Source of the DNA: Pedobacter sp. BS3
GTDB taxonomy: Bacteria > Bacteroidota > Bacteroidia > Sphingobacteriales > Sphingobacteriaceae
Direction of reading: 5' to 3'
Assembly: GCF_008274585.1 (NCBI RefSeq)
Contig: NZ_VTRT01000002.1
Span: forward strand, 1-64,000
DNA: 64,000 nt
Under the pieces are notes generated by a model. It saw only the letters and a list, made by a program, of their open reading frames with translations, had not been told where the DNA came from and did no database searches. Positions 62,216 to 64,000 of the stretch are shown in pieces (within the stretch, counting starts at the first letter, position 1; every line of letters starts with the position of its first letter). A program made the position numbers and the translations under genes.

Positions 62216-62269
62216 GGAATTAACATTGCCGTGCCACCACCAGGTAATATGTTTGCTTGTATTGCTCAT
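62201..62269 (-). CDS. trpL: trp operon leader peptide with three consecutive Trp codons
   Basis: A 22-codon frame starting ATG and ending TAG lies between promoter and terminator. Its centre reads Ile-Thr-Trp-Trp-Trp-His-Gly-Asn (TGG TGG TGG). Trp is the rarest codon, so three in a row in a 22-residue peptide in front of trp genes is the hallmark of ribosome-mediated attenuation: scarcity of charged tRNA-Trp stalls the ribosome and lets the antiterminator form. It was too short to be picked as a gene. Confidence 0.88.
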   Translation of the reverse strand: MSNTSKHITWWWHGNVNSGNPL

Positions 62270-62279
62270 CACTTTGCGA

Positions 62280-62310
62280 CAAATATGAAAATTCTTTTTA
62301 TTGCCTGCAA
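62280..62310 (-). promoter_or_regulatory. promoter of the trp operon
   Basis: On the minus strand TTG (62308-62310) and CATATTTG (62280-62287; consensus TAnnTTTG, one mismatch) stand 20 bp apart. The transcript would begin only a few bases before the leader peptide ATG. Confidence 0.6.
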
Positions 62311-62394
62311 GTTATTTCTGATTTTTTCTAATATTTAAAAACAGATTCAGGCCCTGAATTCTTAAAAGAGTGAACCCACATAAATAAAGCATTC

Positions 62395-63279
62395 ATGAAA
62401 ATCAACAAACGCTACAAACGTTATCTTAATTTAAAACGCGAAACAGTCCGTATCAGCTTTGTACTGGCAGGCATATTTCTGGCTGCTTTTGGGCTTAAAG
62501 GCTTTTTAGTTCCTAACGGCTTTATTGATGGTGGTGTTACAGGTATTTCCCTGCTGATGCACCATATTACTCATCTTTCGGTTTCATTTTGGCTTGTTAT
62601 TTTAAATATACCATTCATTGTACTGGCTGTTAAACAGATCGGGAAACGCTTCGCCATTACTACGCTATCTGCTATTTTGGTGCTGGCTACGCTGATATAT
62701 TTCCTGGATTTCCCGGTTATTACCAATGATAAATTGCTGATAGCTATTTTCGGCGGATTTTTCCTGGGAGCCGGCGTAGGAATGTCTATACGCGGTGGTG
62801 GCGTACTGGATGGCACCGAAATTATGGCAGTTTATATTAACCGCAGAAGCGTGCTTAGCATTGGCGATATTATTCTGGTGATCAATGTGCTGATCTTTAT
62901 TTGTGCCGCCTTTGTTCTGAGCCTTGAAACGGCGCTCTACTCCATCCTCACCTATCTTTCGGCTTCAAAAACCGTAGATTTTATTGTGCAGGGTATTGAG
63001 GAGTACGCCGGTGTTACCATTGTATCAACCAAAAGTAACGAGATCCGCGAAGCTATTATCAATAACCTGGGTCGTGGTGTAACCATTTACAAAGGTGAAC
63101 GCGGATTTGGCGGAACAGGCGTAAAAAAGGAACTGGATATTGTTTTTACCGTAATTACCCGGCTGGAAGCCTCGCGATTGCGCCAGGAAGTTGAACGTAT
63201 TGACCGTAAAGCGTTCATCGTGATGAATGTGATCACTGATATCAGGGGCGGCATGGTTAAACGGCGACCGCTGCATTGA
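62395..63279 (+). CDS. YitT family membrane protein (DUF161/DUF2179)
   Basis: The 294-residue protein has five to six membrane segments in its first 190 residues, beginning VRISFVLAGIFLAAFGLKGFLVPNGFIDGGVTGISLLMHHIT, the YitT N-terminal pattern, followed by a C-terminal cytoplasmic DUF2179 domain (VDFIVQGIEEYAGVTIVSTKSNEIREAIINNLGRGVTIYKGERGF...KKELDIVFTVITRLEASRLRQEVERID). Function of the family is unknown; a transport role is often assumed. It is divergent from the trp operon. Confidence 0.92.
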   Translation: MKINKRYKRYLNLKRETVRISFVLAGIFLAAFGLKGFLVPNGFIDGGVTGISLLMHHITHLSVSFWLVILNIPFIVLAVKQIGKRFAITTLSAILVLATLIYFLDFPVITNDKLLIAIFGGFFLGAGVGMSIRGGGVLDGTEIMAVYINRRSVLSIGDIILVINVLIFICAAFVLSLETALYSILTYLSASKTVDFIVQGIEEYAGVTIVSTKSNEIREAIINNLGRGVTIYKGERGFGGTGVKKELDIVFTVITRLEASRLRQEVERIDRKAFIVMNVITDIRGGMVKRRPLH

Positions 63280-63751
63280 GGGAAGGCCTGAAGGTGGAAG
63301 GTGGAAGGTGGAGGGCGTGAAGGTGGAAGGTAGAAGGTTTAAGGTGATATAATCTATAGTTATCGATTCTTATCATGACCAGTCAAATTTAAATTTAGTA
63401 CAAGGTAAGCCATGCTACAGGCAACTGCTTAACCCTGCACCAGGCTGTAAAATTTTTACCACCGAAGGGTCGGGGGTTCGCTTCGCTCAATCCCGGATAG
63501 TCGTATTCGTGTCAATTTAAGGGTAAATCCTCCCCCTACCCCTTCCAGCGGGGGACACGATCGACAACGGTATTGCTGACTTTTGTAAAAATTAGTGGCC
63601 AACTATGCCCGTTCTCCGCCAGTTGGCGGAGGGCGTGTTGGCAATGTGCGCAGGAAGGGGCAGGTATTTTTGCCTTTGTTGAACGTATTCTTTCTTAACT
63701 TGACGCCTGTGCGAATAGTCGGGATTTCACCACGTTCAACTTTTTACATTG
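63280..63751. other. repeat-rich intergenic region
   Basis: About 470 bp without a convincing gene. It holds a heptad tract of GGTGGAA/GGTAGAA units (63281-63345), a TCGGGGGTTCGCTTCGCTCAA stretch related to the GC-rich hairpin words near 80, a CTCCCCCTACCCC string and the palindrome CCGCCAGTTGGCGG (63616-63629). Confidence 0.7.
63281..63345. repeat. heptad tandem repeat after the YitT gene
   Basis: About nine units of the TGGAAGG/TAGAAGG type run in 7-nt register, with one 1-nt slip at GGGCGTGAAGG. Confidence 0.82.
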
Positions 63752-64000
63752 CTAATATATGGCAGGATATTTACCGGGATTGCTCTCGTTCATCATGGCG
63801 TAAACAACCTCAATAACATCATCTACCGATGGTTTACTGAAATAATCGCCGTCTGAACCGTAGGGAGGCCGGTGAGCCTGTGCGGTCAGGGTACGCGGCT
63901 GCGCATCGAGGTAATAGTAACCCTTCTGCTTTTCAAGCACCTGCTGCAATATAAATGCCGACGCTCCGCCGGGGACATCTTCATCAACTACCAACAGCTT
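63752..64000 (-). CDS. 2-oxoacid dehydrogenase E1 component, C-terminal fragment
   Basis: Only the last 82 residues are in the window; the gene continues beyond 64000. The fragment starts in the C-terminal transketolase-like domain ([22 protein letters not shown]) and continues with [31 protein letters not shown] and [15 protein letters not shown]. This matches the beta-type E1 part of branched-chain 2-oxoacid dehydrogenases, which in Bacteroidota are often a fused alpha/beta E1 of about 650-700 residues. The frame stays open to the window edge. Confidence 0.85.
   Translation of the reverse strand, partial: KLLVVDEDVPGGASAFILQQVLEKQKGYYYLDAQPRTLTAQAHRPPYGSDGDYFSKPSVDDVIEVVYAMMNESNPGKYPAIY

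Overview
The window looks like a chromosomal segment of a Bacteroidota member, most likely a Sphingobacteriaceae species (Mucilaginibacter/Pedobacter-like). The evidence is a BspA-type surface protein with a type IX secretion sorting domain, family-restricted proteins (DUF4296, DUF4251, THUMP-like/PG_1098), a NusG-like UpxY regulator heading the polysaccharide operon, promoters of the TTG-N19/20-TAnnTTTG type, and moderate GC. The genus is an inference; no rRNA is present.

Layout. (1) 1-19323: a long minus-strand exopolysaccharide operon of the Wzx/Wzy type. In transcription order it reads upxY, wza, wzc, a UDP-HexNAc dehydrogenase, wzx, an O-acetyltransferase, wzy, a second acetyltransferase, three glycosyltransferases, DUF354, vanZ-like, a sugar transferase with an unusual N-terminal domain, gmd, manC, fcl, and the first codons of glmS at the window edge. 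The last six complete genes (the GDP-L-fucose block) are bracketed by two same-orientation copies of a structured repeat. (2) 19857-22421: an IS21-family element whose istA and istB each carry one extra base. (3) 22628-30388: mutS2, yggS, lysC and housekeeping genes. (4) 30389-40852: accessory and regulatory genes, including a BspA-like surface protein interrupted by an in-frame TAG, folE, an ECF sigma factor, dinB and AraC-type regulators. (5) 40895-41358: two tRNA genes (CAT and His anticodons) with terminators. (6) 41376-53220: htpG, bioF/bioD, a RelE/ParE-type toxin-antitoxin pair, a patatin-type outer-membrane protein, a DUF4160/DUF2442 pair and thioredoxin-fold proteins. (7) 53434-57915: proBA and an M1 peptidase. 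(8) 58487-62310: trpDFBA behind a promoter, a short leader peptide with three consecutive Trp codons, and a terminator/antiterminator pair, i.e. a transcription attenuator. (9) 62395-64000: a YitT-family protein and the 3' end of a 2-oxoacid dehydrogenase E1 gene.

The most unusual signals are non-coding. Almost every longer intergenic gap carries a degenerate tandem repeat with a strict 7-nt period; the word differs from site to site but the period does not. Several gaps also carry multi-hairpin elements in which the hairpin centre is conserved while the stem changes and stays paired, including one compensatory base-pair change between two copies. Some elements have perfect terminal inverted repeats of 15 to 20 bp, as in MITEs. 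Some heptad tracts run into genes and supply their last codons and stop.

Limits: all family assignments were made by reading the sequence, without database searches. Glycosyltransferase specificities and the exact sugar made by the UDP-HexNAc dehydrogenase cannot be read from sequence alone.
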